Source of the DNA: Gemmataceae bacterium
Lineage (GTDB): Bacteria > Planctomycetota > Planctomycetia > Gemmatales > Gemmataceae
Direction of reading: 5' to 3'
DNA: 51,883 bases
Assembly (NCBI GenBank): GCA_026419115.1
Contig: JAOAAA010000007.1
Span: forward strand, 1 to 51,883
Shown here: in pieces, positions 26,852-36,024 of the stretch
Layout: each line of letters opens with the position of its first letter
Numbering within the stretch: position 1 is the first letter of the stretch
The notes under the pieces: generated by a model
The model's input: the letters and a program-made list of their open reading frames with translations, nothing else
What the model was told of the DNA's origin: nothing
Database searches by the model: none
Made by a program: the position numbers and the translations under genes

Positions 26852-29800
26852 TTAGCGGGGTTCTTGAGTCTCGGCCGTTCGCGGGGGATCGGTTTCAAAA
26901 CGAAAATATCGATCCTCGATTTGAACCCAATCGTTCCAACTCAGTTCAATTTGACAGCGAAGGGGACCTTCGGGACGAGTCTTTGCTTCGGGTAAAATTA
27001 TTCTCAATGGAATCGATTCACCCGGTTGAATGATCATGTCCGTGTCGATCTTGGAATTGCCCCAGAGGGCTTGCCTTAAAAAGCGTTTGGGGCCATTGGG
27101 CGGATTAAAATCGTAACACACCGAGACGATCAAATAACTCGTGTCGGATTCTCTCAACCGTATGGGGCGTTTTCCGATGTTCTTGAGCTTTGCTTCGAGC
27201 AGAACTTGATTATCTTCGATGAAGGTAGTTTTGATGTCGGTAACCTGAGTGGAACGGATCGCTTGGAGATGTCGATCTTTGACGTAGCTGATACTTGCCT
27301 CCCAACGACGGATTTCTCCGCCGCCGACCGAAAGAATGGTTTGTCCCCCATCCACAAATTCCACCGCATCGACAAAACGCGGGTGATCTGTTAAAGTGAG
27401 CATCAAGTTGCCCGATTTGGTATCCCAAAGACGAACGCAACTATCATCACCGCCGGTGACGATTCGATTCCCATCGGGAGAATAGCAGAAAGCGCGGGCA
27501 ATTTTGCGATGCATCTCGATTTCGAGAGTTTTCTCCCCGCTCTCCCAACGGTATTCGCGAAACATCCCTTGCTCTTTGGTACGATCGTGTCCACAAATGC
27601 CGATCGATTTACCATCAGGGCTAAAGCGAATCTGGAAGGGGACAAACTCGGGGATCGGAATTGTTTTGAGGTGTTTCCCATTCAGCGAGTAGATTTCAAG
27701 GCGATTGCCGACGAGAAATGCTGCTGTAGTTCCATCGGGTGAAAAGCTCATCTTCGCGACACTACCCGAAATCGATTCAATCACTTTGGATTTTCGTAAG
27801 TCGATTCCCTCCCCCAGTTCGAGTAATTGTACCGAACCATTATCGTAGCCGATGGCAATCCAATTCGTGGAAGGAACAAATTCAAGACAGCGAACATCGG
27901 GCCGAAGCCTTCCCACGGCATAGGGCATCCGGTGTTGGTTCGTGCGACGATCGAAATCGAAAATAAGCAAGGTATTCTTTCTGCTGATCCGAGCAATCGA
28001 GCCAGTGCTTTTATTCATGGCAAACAGATGATTGACATGCCCCTCATCCGGATGGCGAATCTCGTAGCCGTGTTCCCCCTGTTGCATGTCATACATTCCA
28101 GCAATGCGATTGGGGGCGGTCACGAGGCAAACCCCCGTTTGCGGAGAACACACTTCGGAAAGGTCCGAAGCATAGCCCACGACTCCACCAAAGGGATTAC
28201 TAAAAGGAGTCCAAACTTTGGGGAGTTCGCCTTGCCCGACCGAGATGAGCTGACGTTTCTCCTGAGTGTAAGCCAATCCCAAAATCGGGTTTTTATGGGC
28301 GGGTTGTTTCAGCACATTTTTGAACGAGGTGGTTTCTACAATATGAATCATCCCGCGACTGGAGCCGCTGGCCAAAAAATCTCCCTTGGGAGAAAAGGCC
28401 AAAGCTCGGACCAAACCTCGATGCTCGGTAGTGCTCGAAAACTTCAAGCGAGATGTCTGCAAATCCCAGACCACATATCGGCCATCGGAACTGCCTGCTG
28501 CGAAGAGGGAATGATTGGGTGAAGCCGCAAAGCAAGTGATGGGTCCACGAATCAATGTGGTATCGAGAGACGGACGGCGGACCGCACCCGTTTTGACATC
28601 GAAAGCGATGATCGTCCCGTTATCGTCTCCGCCCACCACCCAATGCCCCTGCACCACAGCAATGGCATTCACGGAACCGGTGAATTGCGGGGTCAGTTCG
28701 CGTAAGTTGCCTGCCGGAACATGGAACCGAGGGGATTGTGAACGTTCTAACTCCAATTCGGGCATGGCCGGCCGAGGTTTGATTATTACTTCCGGAGGTT
28801 GGCTCGGGATCGGCTTGGTTTCCATTAGAGGTTCCGTGGCCGGTTTACTCTCGCTGATTTGGTATGCCTGACCTAAAGCCCAAAGACGTTTCCCTGTTTC
28901 CACATCGAAGCCGTAGATTCGTCCTGCCACATTCGGTAGGGGCTGCTCGGAACCAATCGCGGCAAAGATAAGATCATCGGAGGCAAAAACGAGTCCCTTG
29001 GCAGATTGATTGGCATCAATCTCATTCAGTGGGATGATGCGTCGAGTGCGTCGACCCACGAGATCGTAAAGGACAATGCGAGAACTGAGAAAGCCTCGAC
29101 CAAATTCCGAAATCGCAAGGGTTTTATTATCAGGTGAAATGACAACACTTCGGATGGACCTCTCTGCGGTGGAGTAGATCGTACCAATCCCGCGGAATTT
29201 CATATTGATAGCCCGCACGAGCGAAGAGTTATACAGAAACACCAAATCGCCCGAACTGACGACCCCTTCGATCGAGGCATCGGCTTGAATATCGTAAAGC
29301 GAATTACACAAATGACTATTGAGATAATGCCACTCGAAACCCCTCGGATCGACCGAATCAGGCTTCGAGTATAAATCTAATAATTTTTGCACTTCGAGAA
29401 GCTGGCCGTTGGCTAGTTCATTTTGGGCAAGGTTCATTCGCACCTGATAAATATCGGACTCGAGCTTGGCTTTGGCCTCGTTCAATAAATTCTGTTTCGA
29501 TTTCGCATCGTTTTCTGCCAGAAGAGCTTTGTTGGCTTCTTCGATAGCGATTTTCTTTTCATGCTCTGCCTGACGTTTGGCCTCTTCAATTTCTTGTTTC
29601 TGTTGATTGGCAAGGAGCGTGGCAGCTTGGGCTTTTTCCGCTTGGGCATGCGCTTCTTCGGCAGAGAGTTGGGCTTGGCGGTTGGCTTCTTGTTGATCCA
29701 ACAAAGCAGCATCGGCCCTTTTGGCATTCGCAAGAGCTTGCAAGGCCCAATAACTGGTGAGGAGCACGCTCAGGGTCAGAACCAGAAACACACTCACCAG

Positions 29801-31036
29801 CGAGCCTGCCACTACCGGATTTCGCCGACACCACCGCCAACCCGCTTCGAGGGGGTTCGCTCGGCGTGCTTTCACTGGTAATCCTTGCAGGTAGCGATCC
29901 AAATCGGCCGCTAAAGCCAAGGCCGACGGGTAGCGATTATGGGGTTCTTTCTCTAAACATTTCAGGCAGATCGTTTCGAGATCGCGGGGCACATTCCGTG
30001 AAATTTTCGACAAGCGACGGGGTGTTTCATTCACGACCCGTTTCATCAAATCGATCGGGTTGTTGGCAGTGAAGGGAACCTCTTTTGTGAGCATCTCATG
30101 AAGAATGACCCCAATCGCATACACATCCGCTGCGGGGCCTACAGGAATTTCTTTATTGGCAAGGGCCTGCTCGGGGGCCATATATTGGGGCGTGCCGGTG
30201 GCCATTCCGGTGCCCGTTAGATTGGAATCATCTAACAATCGTTTGGCAATCCCAAAATCGGTGATCTTAGGTTGAAAGTCGGTCCCCTCGGGCTGTAACA
30301 AGATATTGGCCGGTTTTAAGTCTCGGTGGACGATCCCATTTTCATGGGCATGATGTGCCCCCAAGGCGATTTTCTGCGCGAGTCGGGCCGCCTGCTTAGG
30401 GGGTACCGGTCGTTCTTGAATCAGATCGGCCAGAGTTCCCCCTTCGATAAATTCCAGAGCGCAGAAGGGGAACCCGTTGATTTCTCCCACTTGGTACACT
30501 TGCACAATCGCGGTATGCTTCAGGGCAGCAATTGCCGTGGCTTCGCGACGGAATCGCTCCTGATCCTCGGCCGAGGCAAATCGCCCCGAAAGAATCACCT
30601 TCAAGGCCACCGAACGATTCAGGCCGGTTTGAATGGCCTTATAAACCACCCCCATGCCGCCCCGCCCCACTTCATGCAATATTTCATAACCCGGAATTTT
30701 GGGGAGCTGGGAACCACTCAGCACATTCGTAGCGATTTTCTGATTCGTCTTCGTCTGGAATGTCTCGAAGTAATCCCGAAGTCGATCCTCGATACTCGGA
30801 AATCGCCGGATGTAGTGATCGCTTTCAACCGATAAGCCACACTGATGCCGAAGGTGAATCTCTGCAATCACTAAATCCAACAATCCCTGTTCGGAAAGTT
30901 CTAATTCAGGGTGGGACTCTAGAAATTGCTCGACCGAAAGACGTTTTCCCTCGTTCCACAAAGTTTGCAAACGGTGGGGCGGATTCATCGGGTTTGCGAC
31001 GATCACAGAAGTCGGGCAATTCGGATCGGCTCTCAT
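26852..31036 (-). CDS. Ser/Thr protein kinase with membrane anchor, coiled coil and WD40 propeller
   Basis: 1394 residues from the ATG at 31036, which has GGAG eight bases upstream. After about 110 N-terminal residues comes a complete kinase domain: glycine loop VGRGGMGVVYKA, VALKVIL with the ATP Lys, HRDLKPANILL, DFGIAKRL, MAPEQ. A single membrane helix (AGSLVSVFLVLTLSVLLTSY) separates it from an Ala/Glu/Lys/Gln coiled coil and then the RGFEWHYL motif that precedes WD40 repeats in planctomycete kinases. Several WD-like blades are readable (SSDGRYVVWDLQT, GGDDSCVRLWDTKSG), interrupted by a Pro-rich loop. The last 120 residues form a separate beta-rich domain. It probably senses a signal outside the cytoplasmic membrane; substrates are unknown. 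Confidence 0.92.
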   Translation of the reverse strand: MRADPNCPTSVIVANPMNPPHRLQTLWNEGKRLSVEQFLESHPELELSEQGLLDLVIAEIHLRHQCGLSVESDHYIRRFPSIEDRLRDYFETFQTKTNQKIATNVLSGSQLPKIPGYEILHEVGRGGMGVVYKAIQTGLNRSVALKVILSGRFASAEDQERFRREATAIAALKHTAIVQVYQVGEINGFPFCALEFIEGGTLADLIQERPVPPKQAARLAQKIALGAHHAHENGIVHRDLKPANILLQPEGTDFQPKITDFGIAKRLLDDSNLTGTGMATGTPQYMAPEQALANKEIPVGPAADVYAIGVILHEMLTKEVPFTANNPIDLMKRVVNETPRRLSKISRNVPRDLETICLKCLEKEPHNRYPSALALAADLDRYLQGLPVKARRANPLEAGWRWCRRNPVVAGSLVSVFLVLTLSVLLTSYWALQALANAKRADAALLDQQEANRQAQLSAEEAHAQAEKAQAATLLANQQKQEIEEAKRQAEHEKKIAIEEANKALLAENDAKSKQNLLNEAKAKLESDIYQVRMNLAQNELANGQLLEVQKLLDLYSKPDSVDPRGFEWHYLNSHLCNSLYDIQADASIEGVVSSGDLVFLYNSSLVRAINMKFRGIGTIYSTAERSIRSVVISPDNKTLAISEFGRGFLSSRIVLYDLVGRRTRRIIPLNEIDANQSAKGLVFASDDLIFAAIGSEQPLPNVAGRIYGFDVETGKRLWALGQAYQISESKPATEPLMETKPIPSQPPEVIIKPRPAMPELELERSQSPRFHVPAGNLRELTPQFTGSVNAIAVVQGHWVVGGDDNGTIIAFDVKTGAVRRPSLDTTLIRGPITCFAASPNHSLFAAGSSDGRYVVWDLQTSRLKFSSTTEHRGLVRALAFSPKGDFLASGSSRGMIHIVETTSFKNVLKQPAHKNPILGLAYTQEKRQLISVGQGELPKVWTPFSNPFGGVVGYASDLSEVCSPQTGVCLVTAPNRIAGMYDMQQGEHGYEIRHPDEGHVNHLFAMNKSTGSIARISRKNTLLIFDFDRRTNQHRMPYAVGRLRPDVRCLEFVPSTNWIAIGYDNGSVQLLELGEGIDLRKSKVIESISGSVAKMSFSPDGTTAAFLVGNRLEIYSLNGKHLKTIPIPEFVPFQIRFSPDGKSIGICGHDRTKEQGMFREYRWESGEKTLEIEMHRKIARAFCYSPDGNRIVTGGDDSCVRLWDTKSGNLMLTLTDHPRFVDAVEFVDGGQTILSVGGGEIRRWEASISYVKDRHLQAIRSTQVTDIKTTFIEDNQVLLEAKLKNIGKRPIRLRESDTSYLIVSVCYDFNPPNGPKRFLRQALWGNSKIDTDMIIQPGESIPLRIILPEAKTRPEGPLRCQIELSWNDWVQIEDRYFRFETDPPRTAETQEPR

Positions 31037-31303
31037 CAGCAATACTCCGATGATCAAATTGAGATAGGGAAATGGTCGTGTTGGCACACAATACCACCCT
31101 TGCAAATATACCCGATAAAGGGAATCATTCCGAAAAGGCTCGGGGAGGAGTTGGAAAATTCACTTTCGGGGCAGAATCAATTTATTCATCACACCTGAAA
31201 TTCAAGTAAGATTGTCCCTTTTATTACCCACCTTTGTTCACTTTTATCTGGAATTAATCCCCTCCAAGAGGATTGTACTAGCTCACTCCAAGTCCTTTGG
31301 TAC

Positions 31304-31672
31304 TCAATCCACGACGATCTCATTGGTCACGATCTCTACCCCGACGGTGGATTCCGCCAATTCGGTGGCACGCCGAGCATGCTCCTTGGTGGGAACACGA
31401 CCCGTGAGTTTCACCCCATTTTCGATGGCAGAAACCTCGATCGAAAATCGTCTCAGATATTTATCATTGCTGAGCCGACTGCGCACATGTTGTACGGGGG
31501 TTGATTCGGGGCCTTTTTCTGGGACGAGCTGCTCGACTGGAATTTTTTCTGGGATAACGCGACGAACATCCTGATAGCCTGCTTGGCTGATCGCCCGAAG
31601 TTTCTCCGGATCGTCTTTACCGCAACCCCAGAGGGTCACCAACAGGCACAAAAGAGGGAAAAATCGTTTCAT
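31304..31672 (-). CDS. BON-domain lipoprotein
   Basis: 122 residues. A signal peptide ending in the lipobox VTLWGC marks a lipoprotein. The C-terminal half is a BON domain (about 60-122): VRSRLSNDKYLRRFSIEVSAIENGVKLTGRVPTKEHA with the closing VEIVTNEIVV. BON domains bind phospholipid membranes or partner proteins in the envelope. It starts 14 bases after the upstream kinase stop on the same strand, so the two are probably cotranscribed. Confidence 0.88.
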   Translation of the reverse strand: MKRFFPLLCLLVTLWGCGKDDPEKLRAISQAGYQDVRRVIPEKIPVEQLVPEKGPESTPVQHVRSRLSNDKYLRRFSIEVSAIENGVKLTGRVPTKEHARRATELAESTVGVEIVTNEIVVD

Positions 31673-31686
31673 ATTACAATCGTCCC

Positions 31687-33090
31687 TTACTTAGACGCAA
31701 AAACGATCACAGCAATGACCGAACTCAGCCCGCATATCCCCAGAAGAAAAACCAAAATCGCCCCGATCACAAGGAGATAGCGACGCCGAGAGATCGAGGG
31801 GTCCATCTCGGGCGTATCCTCCGCTGGGGGGGGAGTTGTTTTCGTTTTGGCCAAGGCCTGTAGTTCGCGACTTCGGGAAGTCTCGGGAGTTTTGCCTTCT
31901 TTGCCTTCCACAAACACCGCAAGCGGAATCGATTCCCAAATGCTGGTCCCTTGGGTCGATTCGAGTTCGAGAACCACTTCCGCTTCCGATTGATCGGGGT
32001 TCACATCCATAGGCAAGGAGGTATCTTGCGCCCCCCAAGGGAGAAGCACTTCGCGAAGAACTTTGGCCGACTTGTAGCGTTGGGCCGGATTTTTTTCCAT
32101 CAATTTGGCGATCACACGGGCAAAATCGATGGGAATCGCCGGATTGAAATCTGTCACCGGAGGGGCATACTCATTCCGATGCCGTTTCATTTTCTCAATC
32201 GAAGTTCCTCCCGGAAAAGGGGGAGACCCCGTTACGGCAAAATACATGGAACACCCCACGGCATACAGGTCGGCTCGACCATCGACGGCCGTGGCATCGC
32301 TTACTTGTTCGGGAGCAATATAATCCATCGAACCGACCACATAGCCTGCCCCCCCCACGATCGCTTTATCTGCCGGTAGTTCCTCATCGACGCTCAAAGC
32401 TAAACCGAGATCGAGAATTTTGGCATGCTCGTTGGGCGTTACCATCAAATTCGAGGGTTTCAAATCGCGATGAATCAAACCGCGTTCATGGGCATGGCTT
32501 AAGCCATCGGCCACCTCAGCAAAATAACGGGCCACCCACGCATACCACATCGGTCCCGTCGCAGTCACTTTTTGGCGGAGGCTGACCCCGCGAATATACT
32601 CCATTGCAATAAAGGGGACCCCTTGAATCACCCCCGCTTCGTAGGTCTTAGTTAAATGGGGATGATCCACCCGTTGGCATAATTCCATTTCCCGTTGGAA
32701 ACGAGACAACATGCGTTCTTCTTCACGAGCCTTTTTAGGGGGAAGAATTTTCAAGGCCACCAATTGATTCCCGCCCGAAGGTTTGCGAATATCTTTCGCC
32801 AAATAAACCGTTCCCATACCCCCTTTCCCCAACGGAGAAAGGATATGGTAATTGCCCAAAACCAGACCATTATAAACCCCTGAGAGCAACTTGTTGGCCT
32901 GAAAATGGGTCAGGTACCCCTTTTGCACAAAGAACTCTGCGAGCTGTTCGGGATTGTTCCGAACGGTTCCCTGCGCTTGGGCCAGTGTCTCGGCTAGTGT
33001 CTTTTCACTCATCAGGCGACTTTTTCGCAGAGCGTACAAAAAAGGACCCGTTTTATCGAGATGCGGTGGTAGCGGTGGGGGTGATGGCAT
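31687..33090 (-). CDS. Ser/Thr protein kinase, C-terminally membrane anchored
   Basis: 467 residues from the ATG at 33090 (MPSPPPLPPH); an in-frame extension to 33177 lacks support. An N-terminal helical module (LAEFFVQKGYLTHFQANKLLSG) typical of planctomycete kinases precedes the kinase domain: LGKGGMGTVYLAKD, VALKILPP, HRDLKPSNLMV, DLGLALSV (DLG instead of DFG), IAPEQ. A long linker leads to a C-terminal membrane helix (LLVIGAILVFLLGICGLSSVIAVIVF) with only a few residues after it, so the kinase faces the cytoplasm as a tail-anchored protein. It probably forms an operon with the BON lipoprotein that follows. Confidence 0.92.
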   Translation of the reverse strand: MPSPPPLPPHLDKTGPFLYALRKSRLMSEKTLAETLAQAQGTVRNNPEQLAEFFVQKGYLTHFQANKLLSGVYNGLVLGNYHILSPLGKGGMGTVYLAKDIRKPSGGNQLVALKILPPKKAREEERMLSRFQREMELCQRVDHPHLTKTYEAGVIQGVPFIAMEYIRGVSLRQKVTATGPMWYAWVARYFAEVADGLSHAHERGLIHRDLKPSNLMVTPNEHAKILDLGLALSVDEELPADKAIVGGAGYVVGSMDYIAPEQVSDATAVDGRADLYAVGCSMYFAVTGSPPFPGGTSIEKMKRHRNEYAPPVTDFNPAIPIDFARVIAKLMEKNPAQRYKSAKVLREVLLPWGAQDTSLPMDVNPDQSEAEVVLELESTQGTSIWESIPLAVFVEGKEGKTPETSRSRELQALAKTKTTPPPAEDTPEMDPSISRRRYLLVIGAILVFLLGICGLSSVIAVIVFASK

Positions 33091-33338
33091 GTCATCAATT
33101 CGTTTACGGAAACAAAACCTATCTATTTTGTATACCTTTTGTTGGTCGCGATCCACAGGAATAGAACGACTGACCAAAGACGGAATTAAAATTTGCAGGC
33201 TGTTGATACTAGGCCTCAGAAGAATGAAATCTTTTTTATTCCCTGAGTTTCTATTCGTTCAAATCTTGTTTTTTTGGCTATCACCAATTGCCCATTCGAT
33301 TCGTACACTAACGAATATCTTGCCTTGGGAGTCTTATC

Positions 33339-34370
33339 ATGAACGTATCTCGATTAGCTCTGGGTGGTTTCGCCTTATGCGGGTTGATTGTTCTGGCGAT
33401 TGTTGGCCAAGATACGACTCCCACTGCCACCAGAATGAGCGAAGCCGCCAACGATTTCCTGAACTCTTTGACCGCAGAACAGAAAGCTCGGGCAACCTTC
33501 CCTTTTGACGATCCTCACCGGACCCAATGGTTCTTTACCCCTCAACAAGATAAGGACAAAAAACCAACTCGGAAAGGTCTGCGTTTAGAAGAACTCGACA
33601 ACAAACAAAAAGCCAAATTCTTGAGCTTGTTGAAAACCGGAACTAGCCAAACGGGTTACGAACAAGCCAGCACCATCATGAGCTTAGAAGCCATCCTGCG
33701 CGACACCGAAAAGAAAGGGGTGAATGTCCGTAATCCGGAATGGTACTTCGTCAGCATTTTTGGCACTCCGGACAAAACAGGCTCATGGGGTTGGCGCATC
33801 GAAGGGCACCACATGGCCATTAGCTACACCATCAAAAATGGGGTGATCGATTCTCCGACACCCTTTTTCTTCGGGGCGAATCCCGCCAAAGTGCTCGACG
33901 GAGACCGCAAAGGGTTACGCACTCTTCCTGAGATCGAAGATATTGCCCGCGATCTGATTAAGAGCTTCAAACCAGAAATCAACAAAATGGCCCTGCAAGA
34001 GAAACATTTCGCCGAAGTCGGTGAAAAAACCGAACGGGCCAACGTCAATGCCCCCGTCGGAGTTCCCTATGAAAAGATGTCGAACGAATCGAAGGAACTT
34101 CTCTTAAAACTGGTGACGGCCTACGCCAAACGGATGCCCAACGACGTGGCAGAAGCCGAACTTCAACGAGTCAAAGAAGGGGATTATAACAAAATCCACT
34201 TTGCTTACAGCGGTTCGCCAGAACCCGGACGGGCTTGGACCTACCGTGTTCATGGCCCGACCTTTGTGGTTGAATTTCTGAATGTTCAGGCAGATGGTTC
34301 CGGAAACCCTAACAATCACATCCACAGTTCTTGGCGGCGGTTGCCCGTCGATTTTGGCTTAGCCAAATAA
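33339..34370 (+). CDS. DUF3500 family secreted protein
   Basis: 343 residues. A signal peptide (LALGGFALCGLIVLAIVGQ) precedes the DUF3500 domain, recognised by NDFLNSLTAEQKARATFPFDDPHRTQWFF near the start, GLRLEELDNKQKAKFLSLL, WGWRIEGHH and the closing HIHSSWRRLPVDFG. GGGAG lies before the ATG. The conserved His residues in GHH and NNHIHS suggest metal binding, but I know of no established activity for the family. It stands alone between divergent kinases and the following small gene. Confidence 0.88.
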   Translation: MNVSRLALGGFALCGLIVLAIVGQDTTPTATRMSEAANDFLNSLTAEQKARATFPFDDPHRTQWFFTPQQDKDKKPTRKGLRLEELDNKQKAKFLSLLKTGTSQTGYEQASTIMSLEAILRDTEKKGVNVRNPEWYFVSIFGTPDKTGSWGWRIEGHHMAISYTIKNGVIDSPTPFFFGANPAKVLDGDRKGLRTLPEIEDIARDLIKSFKPEINKMALQEKHFAEVGEKTERANVNAPVGVPYEKMSNESKELLLKLVTAYAKRMPNDVAEAELQRVKEGDYNKIHFAYSGSPEPGRAWTYRVHGPTFVVEFLNVQADGSGNPNNHIHSSWRRLPVDFGLAK

Positions 34371-34414
34371 GGTTTACCCCACTTGATTGCCCGAATGACC
34401 CCACCTCTCGAAGT

Positions 34415-34786
34415 ATGCTGTTCCCCGTTCGCTTTGCCTTGCTCGAACACAATTGGCCTTTTCTGCATCTCGATTTCCTTTTACAATCGGGCGACTCGTT
34501 GTTGACTTGGCGATTACCACCTGATGCGGGACATTTTCCCATTACGGCCGTTTCCCTTCCTCGACATCGCTTACTCTATTTGGATTACGAAGGCCCTGTT
34601 TCCAACCAACGAGGTCACGTTCAACGGGTTGATGCCGGCCCATTACGTTGGCTTGTGCAAAGTGAGGTTTTGTATCTTTTCGAGCTGTTCGGGCAGAAAT
34701 GGTCCGGTCTATTTCTGATGCGAAAGAAGGACAACAGTTGGTGGTTAGAAAAAATCACGTCTCATGAAGAAACGATCGGCCATTGA
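34415..34786 (+). CDS. Stand-alone LigD 3'-phosphoesterase-like protein
   Basis: 123 residues from the ATG at 34415. The pattern matches the N-terminal phosphoesterase domain of LigD-type DNA ligases: LLEHNWPFLHLDFLLQSGDSLLTWRLP, LPRHRLLYLDYEGPVSNQRGHVQRVDAG and a closing SWWLEKI. In LigD this domain removes 3' phosphate or ribonucleotides at DNA ends during non-homologous end joining. Planctomycetes encode short single-domain versions, as here. No Ku, ligase or polymerase gene is nearby, so a role in end repair is inference. It begins 44 bases after the DUF3500 stop with a weak ribosome-binding site. Confidence 0.75.
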   Translation: MLFPVRFALLEHNWPFLHLDFLLQSGDSLLTWRLPPDAGHFPITAVSLPRHRLLYLDYEGPVSNQRGHVQRVDAGPLRWLVQSEVLYLFELFGQKWSGLFLMRKKDNSWWLEKITSHEETIGH

Positions 34787-34883
34787 TGTAGGGGGGGTGC
34801 ACTGAGGCGAAGAGAAGGGGAATGATTGGCTTCGGTTAAGATTATCCCGCACTGAGAGGGGACGATTATTCTCGATCCGGAAA

Positions 34884-35654
34884 CTATTTCTCACGTCCCA
34901 GAATGTAGCCATGCGGATCGACTTGCTCGCGGAGAATTTTTAGGTCCTGCTCAGTAGGGGGGGGGGTAACCTCGAGACTTTCGGGTTCATCGAGTGCGAA
35001 GCCGGTCGCTTTTTCCACCTGATCGCGACTCACACTCGGATGAAGACTTTTAATACGCATCCTTTTACTCACGGGGTGAAAGCTCAGAATCGCTAAATCG
35101 GAAATGACCAAATAAGGACCCGTTCCGGCTGGAAGCCCTGCTTGTTCACGGCTATCCCCTCCTCTCAAATATCCAGGGGTCGTCAGAAAATCGAGCTTTT
35201 CGACGAATTTTTTGGCATCATGCTTCATGATCACCAAGGTCCGTTTGCAGAACGAAGCCAGATCGTTGGCCCCGCCACTGCCCGGAAGTCGGACCTTCGG
35301 TTTCTGATGCGGACCAATCACCGTGGAATTGAGATTGCCATAGGGATCAATCTGGGCCCCCGAAAGAAAAGTGGCATCGGTCAAGCCTTTTTGGCAAAAC
35401 TGCATTACTTCTGCCATGCTCGCTGCCATGAGGGCTTTGTGAATGGTTCGAGAATCTCCCACACTCACAGGCATGGTTGGGAGTAAGGGGGCCACACCAC
35501 CGGCCTCGAAACAAATGACCAAATTGGGAGCATGCGTTTTCTGCGCTAACATGGCAGCCGCACAGGGAACCCCCGTACCCACCGCCACCATCCAACCATC
35601 CTGTAAAGCGCGTGCCGCACAGCAGATCATCAATTCTGTTGCAGAATAAGCCAT
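34884..35654 (-). CDS. CoA-transferase subunit B-type protein (orphan)
   Basis: 256 residues from the ATG at 35654 (an in-frame GTG four codons upstream is less likely). It resembles the beta subunit of class I CoA-transferases of the glutaconate/3-oxoadipate type: YSATELMICCAARALQDGWMVAVGTGVP, the ICFEAGGV motif carrying the probable catalytic Glu, MPVSVGDSR, GAQIDPYGNLNSTVIG and GSGGANDLASFC. Such enzymes move CoA between carboxylic acids as alpha/beta heteromers. No alpha subunit is encoded within the window. A G10 tract encodes a Pro triplet near the C-terminus. The substrate is unknown. Confidence 0.83.
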   Translation of the reverse strand: MAYSATELMICCAARALQDGWMVAVGTGVPCAAAMLAQKTHAPNLVICFEAGGVAPLLPTMPVSVGDSRTIHKALMAASMAEVMQFCQKGLTDATFLSGAQIDPYGNLNSTVIGPHQKPKVRLPGSGGANDLASFCKRTLVIMKHDAKKFVEKLDFLTTPGYLRGGDSREQAGLPAGTGPYLVISDLAILSFHPVSKRMRIKSLHPSVSRDQVEKATGFALDEPESLEVTPPPTEQDLKILREQVDPHGYILGREK

Positions 35655-35724
35655 GAGGAACCCCACGAATCAAGGTGGAGATGATTCTAATCGATCGACC
35701 AAGGTAATTCAATCCTCATCCCGA

Positions 35725-35815
35725 CAGGAGGCTCGCAGAGATCGAGATACGTCCGTCCAGAAGCTCACAGAGTTCGAGATGCCCCTCCAGAAGGTCGAGA
35801 TATGTCACTCAGAAG
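35725..35815 (+). repeat. Decaying 30-base tandem repeat
   Basis: Units beginning CAGRAG start at 35725 (33 bases), 35758 (30 bases), 35788 (22 bases) and 35810 (fragment). The shared core is CAGAAGSTC...TCGAGAT followed by a TC-rich end. Confidence 0.7.
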
Positions 35816-35845
35816 TTTACAAGAAACGCTCCGATTCCCCCGATT

Positions 35846-35863
35846 CCCCCGATGAAACGGGGG
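35846..35863. promoter_or_regulatory. GC-rich hairpin between divergent genes
   Basis: CCCCCG-ATGAAA-CGGGGG forms a perfect six-pair stem. It follows a short CGATTCCCC iteration and is about 105 bases upstream of the next promoter candidate. Confidence 0.5.
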
Positions 35864-35947
35864 TATTATGGCGGTATGGTGTGCGTGGGTGAGATGCGGG
35901 GAAAGGTGAAGGCATCGTGGTAGGAATGAGGTATTTTGGGGGAACTC

Positions 35948-35975
35948 TCGTCATTTGGTCAATCGTTCGTATAAA
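35948..35975 (+). promoter_or_regulatory. Candidate promoter for the SWIM-like/HEAT operon
   Basis: TCGTCA (35948-35953), 16-base spacer, TATAAA (35970-35975), placing the start about 45 bases before the ATG at 36025. Confidence 0.4.
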
Positions 35976-36024
35976 AAGAATTTGGTAAGGCCGTTGCAAC
36001 TGCGTGAGACTTCCAGAGGAGCCG

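Larger units (their letters stand above)
35655..36024. other. Divergent intergenic region rich in repeats
   Basis: About 370 bases with a decaying 30-base repeat array, a CGATTCCCC triplication, a strong GC hairpin and a promoter candidate for the plus-strand gene. No gene is recognised. Confidence 0.6.

Noticed and set aside
27827..28522. 231-residue open frame opposite the WD40 kinase
   Set aside because: It lies entirely antisense to a well-supported gene; low complexity and no family resemblance. Codon bias of the real gene opens the opposite frame.
35725..35815. CRISPR-like array
   Set aside because: Units are adjacent, degenerate and of shrinking length, with no spacers and no cas genes nearby.
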